DNA of 64,000 nt, taken from Prosthecobacter sp. Its GTDB lineage: Bacteria; Verrucomicrobiota; Verrucomicrobiia; Verrucomicrobiales; Verrucomicrobiaceae. Below the pieces are notes generated by a model. The model ran no database searches and was not told where the DNA came from. It saw nothing but the letters and a program-made list of their open reading frames with translations. Below are positions 32,885-42,132 of this stretch, in pieces. The stretch spans positions 186,001-250,000 of the forward strand of contig JABARQ010000017.1 of the NCBI GenBank assembly GCA_019186985.1. Reading direction: 5' to 3'. Made by a program: the position numbers and the translations under genes. How positions within the stretch are numbered: position 1 is the stretch's first letter; each line of letters opens with the position of its first letter.

Positions 32885-35005
32885 TTATTCGCGGTTGATG
32901 AACTCGTCGAGGTTCATGAGCACCCTGGCGGTGGCGACGAGGGGGGCGGCCTCGATGGCCTCAGCGGCGGGGAAACGATGCTGTGCGGCACCGAGGATCT
33001 TGAGCGCTTCGGCGCCTCCGTTTCGAACCCTTGCCGCCTGCCCCTCATGGAAAGCCTTGAGGCGTGCAAGTTCGTCGGGTCTTGGCAGGCGGTTCAGCAC
33101 GAGCTGGAAAAGTGATGCCAGCCTGTCGTCGGGGCCTTTCTCCAGGGCCCGCAGGGCAAGGGACTGGGCGGCCTCGACGAAGACGCCGTCGTTCATCATG
33201 GCGAGCGCCTGGAGCGGCGTGTTGCTGCGTTCACGGCGCACGCAGGCGTCGGCGGCATCAGGGCCGTCAAAGGTGGTGAGCAGGGGGTAGAGCACGCTGC
33301 GCAGGGTGATGATGTAAAGGCTGCGGCGGTAGAGCTCGGCGCCCGGGCTGGCCTGCCAGTTGGAGGAGCGGCCGACTTCAAAGACATCCTCCGGCAGCGG
33401 GGGGCGGAAGCTGGGGCCGCCGACGCGCGGGGTGAGCATGCCGCTGACGGCAAGCACGGAGTCACGCAGGATCTCGGCGTCCAGGCGGATGCGGTTCTGC
33501 CTGGCAAGCAGCCTGTTGAGCGGGTCGATGTCGATGATGTCCCCGCGGTGAGCGGAGGACTGGCGGTAGGTGTGGCTGGTGACGATGATGCGGATGAGCT
33601 CCTTGCGGCTCCAGCCCCGGCGGATGAACTCGGAGGCCAGCCAGTCGAGAAGCTCGGGGTGGGAGGGCGGCTCGCCCGTGGAACCGAAGTCGTCAGGCGT
33701 GCCGACCAGTCCTGCGCCGAAGAGCTTGTACCATACTTGGTTGACGGCCACGCGGGCGGTCAGCGGGTTTTGCGGCGAGACGATCCAGCGTGCGAGGTCA
33801 AGCCGGGTGCCGCCGGTCCTGCCGGGCAGGGCGGACAAGGTGGCGGGCTGGACATCCGGTCCCCGGCGGGTGTAGTCGCCTGCGAGGTGGACATAGGTCT
33901 GGCGGCGGTCCTTGGAAACCTCGGCCAGGACCTGCGCCTTTGTCCGTGCCTCTTCGCGGTCCTCCGTGTTGTCGAAGTAGGCGTAGAGGCCGTAGTAGTC
34001 ACGGATGGTGACCGGGTCGTACTTGTGGGTGTGGCACTGGGCGCAGCCGACGGTCAGGCCAAGCCAGACGCGTCCGGTGGTGTTGACGCGGTCGACGAGG
34101 TTCTGGTAGCGGGCCTCCTCCTTGTCGACGCCCGCCTCGGTGTTGAGCGCGGCGTTGCGATGGAATCCGGTGGCGGTGAGCTGGCCGGCCGAGGGGCCGG
34201 GCAGAAGGTCGCCGGCGATCTGCTGGAGGGTGAACTGGTCGTAGGGCAGGTCCTGGTTGATGGCGGAGATCACCCAGTCACGATAAAGCCAGGCGTTCGG
34301 GCGCAGGCCGTCGCCGAGGAAGCCGTTGGAGTCGGCGTAGCGTGCCATGTCGAGCCAGTGCCTCGCCCAGCGTTCGCCAAAGTTCGGCGAGGCCAGGAGG
34401 CGCTCCACAAGGGCGCGGTAGGCGCTGTCTGAAAGGTTCTTCAGGCCCGCGACTTCTGACGGCGAGGGGGGCAGGCCGGTGAGATCGAGGAAGAGTCGCC
34501 GAACCAATGTTGCTGATTCGGCCTCGGGGGCGGGACGGAGGCCGTGCCGCGCCAGCCTGTGCTGGATGAAAAGGTCGACGGGGTTGCTGGAGACGGGGTT
34601 GAAGCCGTCCCTGGGGGGGGCGGTTCTTCTGACGGGAAGGAAGGACCAGTGCTCCTGGTATTCCGCGCCTTCGGTGATCCATCGTCCCAGGATTTCACGC
34701 TCCGCCTTCGTGAGTGGCTTGGGCGAGGAGGGCGGCGGCATGATGTCGTCGGGATCCGAGGTCGTGATGCGGTGCCAGACTTCGCTTTCGCCGGGCCTGC
34801 CGGGCTTGATGGCCTCCTTGACGGCCTCGGCGCGCACGTCGAGGCGGAGCCCGGCTTCGCGCTTGTCCTCATCGGGGCCGTGGCAGGCAAAGCATTTGGC
34901 TGCGAGGACCGGGCGCACGTCACGGTTGAATTCAACCCGGCCTTCCGCATGCAGCAGGGCGGAGGCTGGCAGGAGGGTGATGATGAGGAGACGAGGGAGC
35001 CTCAT
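32885..35005 (-). CDS. PSD1 protein (PSCyt1-DUF1549-DUF1553)
   Basis: A 706-residue exported planctomycete/verrucomicrobial protein. A signal peptide ends at HAEG. A cytochrome-like PSCyt1 domain follows with a CFACHG heme motif (residues 38-43) and a later DDIMPP methionine. DUF1549/PSCyt2 (about 135-345) holds a second CxxCH in GCAQCHTHKYDPVT (near 320). DUF1553 (about 430-690) includes LARWIVSPQNPLTARVAVNQVW and PLQALAMMNDG. The family role is not known; co-occurrence with sulfatases and glycan hydrolases suggests oxidative polysaccharide breakdown at the cell surface. It overlaps the ceramidase-like gene by four bases. Confidence 0.92.
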   Translation of the reverse strand: MRLPRLLIITLLPASALLHAEGRVEFNRDVRPVLAAKCFACHGPDEDKREAGLRLDVRAEAVKEAIKPGRPGESEVWHRITTSDPDDIMPPPSSPKPLTKAEREILGRWITEGAEYQEHWSFLPVRRTAPPRDGFNPVSSNPVDLFIQHRLARHGLRPAPEAESATLVRRLFLDLTGLPPSPSEVAGLKNLSDSAYRALVERLLASPNFGERWARHWLDMARYADSNGFLGDGLRPNAWLYRDWVISAINQDLPYDQFTLQQIAGDLLPGPSAGQLTATGFHRNAALNTEAGVDKEEARYQNLVDRVNTTGRVWLGLTVGCAQCHTHKYDPVTIRDYYGLYAYFDNTEDREEARTKAQVLAEVSKDRRQTYVHLAGDYTRRGPDVQPATLSALPGRTGGTRLDLARWIVSPQNPLTARVAVNQVWYKLFGAGLVGTPDDFGSTGEPPSHPELLDWLASEFIRRGWSRKELIRIIVTSHTYRQSSAHRGDIIDIDPLNRLLARQNRIRLDAEILRDSVLAVSGMLTPRVGGPSFRPPLPEDVFEVGRSSNWQASPGAELYRRSLYIITLRSVLYPLLTTFDGPDAADACVRRERSNTPLQALAMMNDGVFVEAAQSLALRALEKGPDDRLASLFQLVLNRLPRPDELARLKAFHEGQAARVRNGGAEALKILGAAQHRFPAAEAIEAAPLVATARVLMNLDEFINRE

Positions 35006-36315
35006 GGTTTCAAAAGCTGGGTGACGGCCTCCTTGATCGCCTTTTCCGAATCCGGTGCTGCGTAGGCCTGGGAAGGCTCATAGCCGCCCTCGGTGAAGGA
35101 TTTCTCGAGAGGAATGTAGCCGGTCACCCCGTCGCCATAGCTGGCGGTGCAGACAAAGCCTCCGGGCAGCTGCTGCTGGGCGAACCATTGATACTCCACG
35201 AAGCTTTCACCGGGCAGGTGCAGCAGGCGCACATCATCGCCGAGATGCAGGCTGGTGAAGGGGATGGGCTTGCGATGGCGGATGAACCCGAGGCGCAGGG
35301 CGGCGGTGATGCGCTGTGAGGGCGAGGTGGCGCTGTTTTGCAGGACCTTGATCATGCGCTCCTCGGGGAACTCCGGATCGGGCTTGAGGATCACGGGCAC
35401 ATGCTTCCAGGAGAAGCCGGCCAGGGGCCTGCGTGAGGCGGACTTTTCGGAGTCGATCATGGCCTTGTGGAGACGTTCCGCGAGCAGCGGGCGGTTTTCC
35501 GGCGAGCCGTCGTTGTATTTGCCGGCGCCGATGTTGCCGCCGCAGCCGGTGAAGTAGAGGTGCGGGACGCCATCCTCGCGGCTGCGCCTTTCCCGCGCGA
35601 TGCCGACGAAGTCATGGCTGACCATGCCGTCGTTGTAGTAGCTCATCGGATGCGTGGCGTAGTAATGCAGCACGGCAAGCTTGCGTCCGGCATTCCAGAA
35701 GCCGACGGATTTCAGCATTGGATCGACCAGGCCCTCCGGCAGGGCGCGCAGCTCCGGATCCTTGGAAGAACTGCCGCGCATCCTCCCGACCTTGCCGTTG
35801 ACGACCATGACCCGGCGGTTGGAGGCGATTTCTGCAACGGCTGCCTGGCCCGTGGTCAGATGGGTGACCGGCTGTGGCGAGGCAAGGGAGGCTCTGATGG
35901 CCGAGGCGATGTTTTGCAGCGCCTTGTCTGCGGCGGAGGCATCCAGGATGGCAAGGTCAGGCAGCAGCTTCTGGACGGCATTGTCCACCAGCGGGGCGTT
36001 GTGCTGGTGCAGGGAGTGGAGGGCGACGCGTTCAGCGGAGGTCCCGGCGGCCCCGGCCAGGACTTCGCGCCAGTGCAGGTGGTCTGCCGCGCGGATTTCG
36101 CAGTAGTCGACGGCACAGAGCACGACCGGTTTTTCCGCAGTGTCCAGAAGCACGGCCCCGAGTGCGAGCAGGGGTTCGCTGACACCTGCCGCAGGCTTGA
36201 CGAGCCCTCCGCACAAAGGTGCGCCGACGGGCGGCGTCACATCGGCTCGAAAGACGGCGATCTGCACGGCAGATGCCTGTGTGGCGGCCAGCAGCAGGAG
36301 GAGGAAGGGTTTCAT
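35002..36315 (-). CDS. Neutral-ceramidase-like secreted protein
   Basis: A 437-residue exported protein with a short signal peptide (MKPFLLLLLAATQASA). It resembles the N-terminal part of neutral/alkaline non-lysosomal ceramidases and related verrucomicrobial proteins: FRADVTPPVGAPLCGG at the start of the mature chain, VLCAVDYCEI, and a zinc-site-like HSLHQHNAP in place of the usual HTHSGP, then YYATHPMSYYN and YFTGCGGNIGAGKYNDG. The variant histidine motif means ceramidase activity should not be assumed; an amidase on an unusual lipid or sugar is as likely. It is the first gene of the six-gene run. Confidence 0.82.
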   Translation of the reverse strand: MKPFLLLLLAATQASAVQIAVFRADVTPPVGAPLCGGLVKPAAGVSEPLLALGAVLLDTAEKPVVLCAVDYCEIRAADHLHWREVLAGAAGTSAERVALHSLHQHNAPLVDNAVQKLLPDLAILDASAADKALQNIASAIRASLASPQPVTHLTTGQAAVAEIASNRRVMVVNGKVGRMRGSSSKDPELRALPEGLVDPMLKSVGFWNAGRKLAVLHYYATHPMSYYNDGMVSHDFVGIARERRSREDGVPHLYFTGCGGNIGAGKYNDGSPENRPLLAERLHKAMIDSEKSASRRPLAGFSWKHVPVILKPDPEFPEERMIKVLQNSATSPSQRITAALRLGFIRHRKPIPFTSLHLGDDVRLLHLPGESFVEYQWFAQQQLPGGFVCTASYGDGVTGYIPLEKSFTEGGYEPSQAYAAPDSEKAIKEAVTQLLKP

Positions 36316-36389
36316 CGGAATGGATGAAACGGTCCCTGCCGGCGACCTCTAGCGGTCCGCAGGCCATGGGGCGGATGAAGCGGCCGGGA

Positions 36390-36899
36390 TCAGAATCCGG
36401 CGCGCTGCATGAGCTGGTCGAGCTGCTTCTGAAACTGCGGGATGTCGCCCTTGGGCGGCTGGTAGCCCTGGGGAGCTCCGCCGAGGCCGAGGCGGCCGAA
36501 CTGATCGAGGTACCAGTTGGCGGTCTGGCCGTCGCTGAAGGTGACCTTGCCGGAGATCAGGGCACCGGGCGTGGTGATCTGGTCGGCGGTGAGGGTGACG
36601 CTGCCGCCCGGGGTGGCTTGCGGGTCATCCACGTCGACGGGGCTTTCGTCCTCGTCCGGGATTTCGGGTTCAGCGAGTTCATCCTGGGGGGCTGCGGGGG
36701 CGGGTTCCTCCGGCTTGGGCTGCTCACGCGGCTTGTCCTTCAGGCGCACGCCGACATCGAGCATGAGGAGCCTTGCCTCCAGGTAGGTGAGGGAGATGCC
36801 GAGCTCGTTTTTGAGGCGGGTCTGGACGTCATTGAGCGTGGCGCCGGCGGCGGCCCACTGTTCGACCTGGGAGAGCTGTTCTGGGGTGAGGCTGGACAT
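36390..36899 (-). CDS. Verrucomicrobial conserved protein of unknown function
   Basis: About 169 residues from MSSLTPEQLSQVEQW. The N-terminal ~55 residues look like a helix-turn-helix-style helical domain (LNDVQTRLKNELGISLTYLEARLLM), followed by an acidic proline-rich linker and a beta-rich C-terminal segment (ALISGKVTFSDGQTANWYLDQFGRLGL). I recall such proteins as common in Verrucomicrobiota but know no function. No signal peptide. The next gene downstream on the same strand is the ceramidase-like gene, after a 74-base gap. Confidence 0.6.
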   Translation of the reverse strand: MSSLTPEQLSQVEQWAAAGATLNDVQTRLKNELGISLTYLEARLLMLDVGVRLKDKPREQPKPEEPAPAAPQDELAEPEIPDEDESPVDVDDPQATPGGSVTLTADQITTPGALISGKVTFSDGQTANWYLDQFGRLGLGGAPQGYQPPKGDIPQFQKQLDQLMQRAGF

Positions 36900-36932
36900 T
36901 GAGGTTGGAAGCAAATCTGGTTGGGCTGGAGG

Positions 36933-37832
36933 TTACTCCTTCATGGGCTCGGTGACGATGCGGGACAGCCCGGCGGCCCTGTCGGCAAGCTTGATGACCT
37001 GCTCCTCGGTCAGGTCGCGGGCCTCCGTGCCGCCCATGAGCGGGATGAGCTCGGTCAGTCCGGCCTGGATCTGCCGGAGGGATGCGCTGGCCTGAAGGGC
37101 GGGGTTCAGGCTGCCGAGGCTGGCGCTGTAATACTCGGCGATGTCGGGGCGGATGAGGCGCCTGGTTTTCTCAGGGGCATAGTGGTCGGCGACGCTGCGG
37201 GTGGCGATTTCAAAGGCGCGCAGCCAGCCTCCGAGGCTGACGAGGTGGGCGATGTCCACGTCGCGAAGCTGGACCATCTCGGCCTCCACATCGGCCTGGG
37301 TGAGGGCGAGTTCGTTGCGGAGCTGGTCCCATTTGCCCTCGATGCTGTGCTCGAAGAGGCTCTGGGTGTGACGGTTCATGCGCTGGCCGGTGCCGAGCAC
37401 CTTGGCGTACTTGATGAGGGCGCGGCCGACATCCTCCATGGCCTCCACCTTCTCGCATTGAACAATCAGGAAGCCGTCGGCGATCAGGCTGCCAAGGCCG
37501 AGCGAGACGAGGATGCGGTCGGAGGGTGTCTTGCGGGTGATGGGACGCTTGAGGGCGTCGTAGGAAAGCTTGCCGAGTCCGTCCAGCATTTCGAAGAGCT
37601 TGCGGATGCTGGGGGTGGTGAACTCATTGACGCCGAACTCCTCGCGGACATGCTCATCACCCAGAAGATCTTCGGGAATCTGGGCCTTGCCGGGTTCGAC
37701 GCCGGGCTTGGGCGGCACGGGCGGGGGAGGGGCGACGGGAGCGGGCGTCTGCGCCAGGGCGGCCAGATGAACAAACAAGCCGACGAGGACCGCCAGGGCG
37801 GTGCGTGCGCGGAGGATGCCGGGAGAGTGCAT
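36933..37832 (-). CDS. Secreted helical protein of unknown function
   Basis: A 299-residue protein with a signal peptide (LAVLVGLFVHLAALAQ), a proline-rich linker, and an all-helical body (LFEMLDGLGKLSYDALKR, IADGFLIVQCEKVEAMEDVGRAL and others). No family recognised. The start at 37832 gives the signal sequence; the frame continues to 38300 in antisense to glcF and that part was rejected. It stops 34 bases before the start of the conserved 169-residue protein on the same strand. Confidence 0.6.
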   Translation of the reverse strand: MHSPGILRARTALAVLVGLFVHLAALAQTPAPVAPPPPVPPKPGVEPGKAQIPEDLLGDEHVREEFGVNEFTTPSIRKLFEMLDGLGKLSYDALKRPITRKTPSDRILVSLGLGSLIADGFLIVQCEKVEAMEDVGRALIKYAKVLGTGQRMNRHTQSLFEHSIEGKWDQLRNELALTQADVEAEMVQLRDVDIAHLVSLGGWLRAFEIATRSVADHYAPEKTRRLIRPDIAEYYSASLGSLNPALQASASLRQIQAGLTELIPLMGGTEARDLTEEQVIKLADRAAGLSRIVTEPMKE

Positions 37833-37897
37833 GACGGGAGGTACTACGAGGGCATCGCGCAGAATTCCAGCGAATGCAACGGCTGGCAGACGGATGA

Positions 37898-39196
37898 TCA
37901 GGTGTCCGCCTGCGGGTTCCCCCGGTAGGCGCGGGCCAGAAGGGTGACAGGCTGGGTGACGGCGACGCCCTTGTCCCGCAGACCTCCGGCGAGCTGGAGG
38001 TGGCAGCCAGGGTTGGAGGTGGCGACGCAGGCGGCGCCGGTGCTGCAGACATGCCCAACCTTGCGGGCGAGCAGCTTGGCGGACTGCTCGGGCTGGGTGA
38101 TGTTGTAGATGCCGGCGCTGCCGCAGCACCAGTTGCTCTCCGGCAGTTCCTTGACGGTCAGGCCGGGGATGGACTGGAGGACCTGGCGCGGCTGGCTGAC
38201 GACCTTCTGCCCATGGCTGAGGTGGCAGCTTTCGTGGTAGGTGACCTCGGTGACGCCGGGGTTCTTGCCGGGGGGACGGATGCCTGTCTGAACCAGCCAT
38301 TCATGGATGTCCCTGACCTTTGCGTCCCATTGACGGGCCCTGGAGGCATAAAGCGGGTCGTCATGCAGCAGGTGGGCGTACTGCTTGAGATGAGAGCCGC
38401 AGCCGCCGGCGTTGGTGATGATGGCATCAAGGCTTTCGAGGTCAAAGCTGTCGATCTGCCTCCTGGCCAGTTCGCGGGCGAGCTCCAGCTCGCCGTTGTG
38501 GGCGTGCAGGGAGCCGCAGCAGGACTGGGCCCGTGGGGTGACGACTTCGCAGCCATTGGCAAGCAGCACGTCGGCGGTGTCGCGGTTGATGCTGGAGAAG
38601 GCAAGATCCTGAACGCAGCCGGTGAGCAGGCCGACCCGGTGTCGCGGAGAAGCATCACCTGGCAGCTCCACAGGGGCGATGAGGCTGTCTGAAAAGGCGT
38701 CGGCGATGCGCGGCGTCTGCGGTTCCAGGTCACGCAGCTTTTTTGGCAGCAGGCCGAGGAACTTCACGCGGCGCATCAGGCGGTCCATGCCGCATTTTTG
38801 CCAGAGGCGCAGCCCCCAGCCTGCAAGCCGGAGGAGCCGGGGGTGCATGAAGAGCACGTTCAGGGTCAGCCAGCGCCAGAAGTCACGCTCCGGCGTGCGG
38901 GCGACGCCGCTGCGTTCGATCTCGGCGCGTGCGGTTTCAAACAGTTCGGCGTAGTTCACTCCGGCGGGGCAGGCGGTCTGGCAGGCGAGGCAGCCTAGGC
39001 AGTAATACATTTCACTGGCGAACTCCGGAGTGATGTCCAGGTCGCCGTCGGCCACGGACCTCATCAGGGAGATGCGGCCCCGCGGGCTGTTGCGCTCACG
39101 CTTGGTCTCCATGTAGGTCGGGCAGGTGGGCAGGCACATGCCGCAGTGCATGCACTGCTGGAGCACGGAGTAGTCGAGCGACTGGAGGAGGTTCAT
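37898..39196 (-). CDS. glcF: Glycolate oxidase iron-sulfur subunit
   Basis: A 432-residue GlcF-type protein with two N-terminal [4Fe-4S] sites (CMHCGMCLPTCPTY and CLGCLACQTACPAG) and two CCG domains: GLLTGCVQDLAF...AQSCCGSLHAHNG, and TYHESCHLSHGQK...NWCCGSAGIYNI. It passes electrons from glycolate/lactate oxidation to the quinone pool. The GlcD/GlcE partners are not in the window. The start at 39196 (MNLLQSLDYS) is chosen close to the first cluster; an upstream ATG at 39232 is possible. It diverges from the phosphatase gene at 39291, with a 94-base region between for both promoters. Confidence 0.93.
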   Translation of the reverse strand: MNLLQSLDYSVLQQCMHCGMCLPTCPTYMETKRERNSPRGRISLMRSVADGDLDITPEFASEMYYCLGCLACQTACPAGVNYAELFETARAEIERSGVARTPERDFWRWLTLNVLFMHPRLLRLAGWGLRLWQKCGMDRLMRRVKFLGLLPKKLRDLEPQTPRIADAFSDSLIAPVELPGDASPRHRVGLLTGCVQDLAFSSINRDTADVLLANGCEVVTPRAQSCCGSLHAHNGELELARELARRQIDSFDLESLDAIITNAGGCGSHLKQYAHLLHDDPLYASRARQWDAKVRDIHEWLVQTGIRPPGKNPGVTEVTYHESCHLSHGQKVVSQPRQVLQSIPGLTVKELPESNWCCGSAGIYNITQPEQSAKLLARKVGHVCSTGAACVATSNPGCHLQLAGGLRDKGVAVTQPVTLLARAYRGNPQADT

Positions 39197-39290
39197 GAGC
39201 GGGGCATCATAGACGGATCGAGAGGATGTCATCTCGCACTTGAGGATGCATCCAAACTTGCGCATCGCGCGGTCACGTCCAGAATGCCGG

Positions 39291-40010
39291 ATGCGAACAC
39301 TGGTGATCGGCGACATCCATGGCTGCTCCACGGCCCTGCGGACGCTGCTTGACGCCGTGAAGCCGGGGCCTGAGGACATCCTGGTGACCCTGGGCGACTA
39401 TGTGGACCGCGGTCCGGATTCGAAGGGGGTGCTGGACATCCTTCTGGAGCTTGAGAAGACCACGCAGCTCAAGCCGGTCATCGGCAATCACGAGATCCTG
39501 TTCCTGGACGTTCTTGACCAGCTCTCGAAGGACAAGGGGGAGATGGACCTGGAGGGCTGGCTGCGGGTTGGAGGCCGGGAGACGATGCTTTCCTATTCGA
39601 CGGACCATCAGACCCTGTCCTGGGAGAACGTCAGTCCTGAGCACCTCGCCTTCCTCTCCCGCCGCTGCCTGCGCTATTACGAGGATGAGAGGAACCTCTA
39701 CGTCCACGCCAACGCGAACGCCTATTACAAGCTGGCGGACCAGAGCGATGACTGGCTGTTCTGGACGCGTTTTGACGACGCCTATCCACATTCCTCGGGC
39801 AAGAGGATGATCTGCGGCCACACCGCCCAGAAGAGCGGCTGGCCTAACGTCAAGCCTTTCGCCATCTGTCTGGACACCTGGGTGTATGGCAGCGGCTGGC
39901 TGACCTGCATGGATGTGGCGGCGGAGACCTTTGTTCAGGCCAACCAGGCCGGGGAGGTCCGCCGTTGCACGCTGGCCGACCTCGCGGAACCGCCGACGGA
40001 GACGAAATGA
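39291..40010 (+). CDS. Metallophosphoesterase (serine/threonine phosphatase-like)
   Basis: A 239-residue PPP-family phosphoesterase. It begins MRTLVIGDIHGCSTAL (metal motif GDIHG), then LGDYVDRGPDSKGV (GDxVDRG) and PVIGNHEILFL (GNHE), with CGHTAQKSG as the later histidine motif. This is the bis(5'-nucleosyl)tetraphosphatase or serine/threonine protein phosphatase 1 type. The start at 39291 places the first motif at residue 7 as usual. Substrate undetermined. Confidence 0.92.
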   Translation: MRTLVIGDIHGCSTALRTLLDAVKPGPEDILVTLGDYVDRGPDSKGVLDILLELEKTTQLKPVIGNHEILFLDVLDQLSKDKGEMDLEGWLRVGGRETMLSYSTDHQTLSWENVSPEHLAFLSRRCLRYYEDERNLYVHANANAYYKLADQSDDWLFWTRFDDAYPHSSGKRMICGHTAQKSGWPNVKPFAICLDTWVYGSGWLTCMDVAAETFVQANQAGEVRRCTLADLAEPPTETK

Positions 40011-40097
40011 CGCCTGCCGGAAAGCCGTGGGCCTGAAGAAAGGCGCAGGATTGGCGTCACCGGGAGCAACTCATGTGTCATCGTAGCATATCTCCGC

Positions 40098-40125
40098 TTG
40101 CACGCGGCGACGCTCTCTTAACTAT
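40098..40125 (+). promoter_or_regulatory. Possible promoter for aguB-aguA
   Basis: TTGCAC (40098-40103) and AACTAT (40120-40125) with a 16-base spacer, about 20 bases before the aguB ATG. Such a short leader fits the lack of a Shine-Dalgarno. Weak evidence only. Confidence 0.3.
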
Positions 40126-40144
40126 CGCGCCCCCCATCCCGCCC

Positions 40145-41014
40145 ATGTCCACCGTCACACTCGGACTCATTCAAGGAACCACGTTTGCCAGCCAGGCTGA
40201 AAGCCTTGCCCGGCATGACGTGCTCATTCGTGAGGCGGCGGCGAAGGGTGCTCAGATCATCTGCCTGCAGGAGCTGTTTAACATCCCCTATTTCTGCACC
40301 CGCCAGGACACCACTCTGTTTGACCTGGCCGAGCCGGTGCCGGACGGCCCGACGACGAAGCACCTGGCCGGGCTGGCCCGTGAACTGGGGGTGGTGCTGA
40401 TCGTGCCGCTCTTTGAAAAGCGCGGTCCGGGCCTTTATCATAACACTGCCTCCGTCATCGACGCGGATGGCACGGTGCTCGGCATCTACCGGAAGATGCA
40501 CATCCCCCAGGATCCGGGCTTTGAGGAAAAGTTTTACTTCACTCCGGGCGACCTCGGCTATCGGGTGTGGGAGACGCGCTTCGGGCGCATCGGCGTGCTG
40601 ATCTGCTGGGATCAATGGTATCCGGAGGCCGCCAGGCTGACGGCGCTCGCAGGGGCGGAGATCCTTTTTTATCCCACCGCCATCGGCTGGCTGAGCAGCG
40701 AGAAGGCCGAGCTTGGCCAGGCCCAGCATTGCGGCTGGGAGACCGTGCAGCGCGGGCACGCCGTGGCCAACGGCTGCTTCGTCGCCGCCGTCAACCGCAC
40801 CGGCCGCCAGGACGACACGGAGTTCTGGGGCCAGTCCTTTGTCGCCAACCCCTACGGCGAGATCGTCGCCCGTGCGTCCGTAGAGAAGGAGGAGGTGCTC
40901 ATCGTGCCTGTGAACCTCCAGGCGGTTGAGGATTTCCGCCGCATCTGGCCGTTTTTCCGTGATCGGCGCATTGACACCTATTCCCCTCTGACCAAACGCT
41001 ACCTCGATGAGTAA
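40145..41014 (+). CDS. aguB: N-carbamoylputrescine amidase
   Basis: Nitrilase-superfamily enzyme converting N-carbamoylputrescine to putrescine. 289 residues. The Glu-Lys-Cys triad is visible: ICLQELFNIPYFC, IYRKMHIPQDPGFEEKFYF, and VLICWDQWYPEAARL. The sequence WPFFRDRRIDTY near the end is characteristic of AguB. The start at 40145 is the first ATG that gives MSTVTLGLIQG. It overlaps the agmatine deiminase gene by eight bases, which confirms the pathway: agmatine to N-carbamoylputrescine to putrescine. Confidence 0.95.
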   Translation: MSTVTLGLIQGTTFASQAESLARHDVLIREAAAKGAQIICLQELFNIPYFCTRQDTTLFDLAEPVPDGPTTKHLAGLARELGVVLIVPLFEKRGPGLYHNTASVIDADGTVLGIYRKMHIPQDPGFEEKFYFTPGDLGYRVWETRFGRIGVLICWDQWYPEAARLTALAGAEILFYPTAIGWLSSEKAELGQAQHCGWETVQRGHAVANGCFVAAVNRTGRQDDTEFWGQSFVANPYGEIVARASVEKEEVLIVPVNLQAVEDFRRIWPFFRDRRIDTYSPLTKRYLDE

Positions 41015-42053
41015 AGCCTACCCGAAGAACTATCGCCTTCCCGCCGAATTTGAACCGCAGGAGGCCGTGTGGCTGTCGTGGCCGCATAACAAGGAAAGCT
41101 GCCCCAAGACTTTCCACCGAATCCAGGACAAGTTCGGCGAGATCGCCAGCTCCATCTCCCGCTACGAGCGCGTGCGCATCAATGCGCCGATGCTCGCGCA
41201 CATGAACATCCGCCTCAGCATTGCCGACAACGAGGGCGACCTCAGCCAGGTGGACATCTACGAGAACCTGACGAACGACGTCTGGTGCCGTGACCACGGC
41301 CCGATCTTCATCAAGCACAACGAGACCGGCAAGGTGGCGGTCACGGACTGGAAGTTCAACGCCTGGGGCGGCAAGTTCCCCCATGACCTCGACGACCAGA
41401 TCCCCTCCAAGGCTGCGGCAGCCCTGAAGATGGAGTGCTTTCAGTCGGACATGGTGCTCGAAGGCGGCGCCATCGAGAGCAATGGCAAGGGGCTTCTGCT
41501 CACCACCGAGGCCGTCCTGCTCAACCCCAACCGCAATGGAGGCAAGGCGCGCAGCAAGGGCGAGGTCGAGAAGGAGCTCAAGGCCATGCTCGGCGTGACC
41601 GACATCGTCTGGTTCAAGCAGGGCATCGAGGGCGACGACACCGACGGCCACATCGACGACCTGGTGCGTTTCATCCGTGAAGATGCGGTCATCTGCATGG
41701 TCGAGTCCAAGGAGAACGACCCCAACTTCAAGGTGCTCAAGCAGATCCGCGAACAGCTGGACGACGTCCGGCTGCCGGGCGGCGGCAAGCTTGAAGTCAT
41801 CGAGGTGGAGATGCCGAACGCCATCGAGATGAAGGACTGGCGCCTCAGCCGCCTGCCCGCCAGCTACGCGAACTTCCTGATCCTGAACAACGCCGTCATG
41901 GTGCCGATCTTCGGCCAGAAGAAGAAGGACCAGATGGCGGAGGACAAGATCGCCGAGTGCTTCCCCGGCCGTGAGATCATCCCGGTGACCTGCAAGGACC
42001 TCGTCACGGAAGGCGGCGCGCTGCACTGCATCGCCATGACCCAGCCGAAGTGA
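41007..42053 (+). CDS. aguA: Agmatine deiminase
   Basis: Guanidino-group-modifying enzyme of the pentein fold, 348 residues, converting agmatine to N-carbamoylputrescine and ammonia. Motifs: EFEPQEAVWLSWPHN at the start, NDVWCRDHGPIF, LEGGAIESNGKG, DGHIDDLVRFI, and the catalytic cysteine in TEGGALHCIAMTQP at the C-terminus. It is translationally coupled to aguB and followed by a bidirectional terminator. No arginine decarboxylase is in view. Confidence 0.96.
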   Translation: MSKAYPKNYRLPAEFEPQEAVWLSWPHNKESCPKTFHRIQDKFGEIASSISRYERVRINAPMLAHMNIRLSIADNEGDLSQVDIYENLTNDVWCRDHGPIFIKHNETGKVAVTDWKFNAWGGKFPHDLDDQIPSKAAAALKMECFQSDMVLEGGAIESNGKGLLLTTEAVLLNPNRNGGKARSKGEVEKELKAMLGVTDIVWFKQGIEGDDTDGHIDDLVRFIREDAVICMVESKENDPNFKVLKQIREQLDDVRLPGGGKLEVIEVEMPNAIEMKDWRLSRLPASYANFLILNNAVMVPIFGQKKKDQMAEDKIAECFPGREIIPVTCKDLVTEGGALHCIAMTQPK

Positions 42054-42091
42054 AAGTGAATCAAGGCCGATTCTGAGGAACGGCGTCTGAC

Positions 42092-42125
42092 AAAAAAGCC
42101 CGGTCCGCGAGGACCGGGCTTTTTT
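42092..42125 (+). terminator. Bidirectional terminator between aguA and PSD1 gene
   Basis: AAAAAAGCCCGGTCC, a GCGA loop, GGACCGGGCTTTTTT. A T tract is present on both strands, so it can serve aguA (plus) and the PSD1 gene at 42133 (minus). Confidence 0.93.
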
Positions 42126-42132
42126 GCCGCCA

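Noticed and set aside
35002..36315. Ceramidase-like gene as a true neutral ceramidase
   Set aside because: Key histidine motif differs (HQHNAP) and the protein is far shorter than typical ceramidases; only a family-level call is supportable.
37833..38300. N-terminal extension of the 299-residue secreted protein
   Set aside because: It lies antisense-frame within the 3' part of glcF, is Pro/Arg-rich, and removes the signal peptide.
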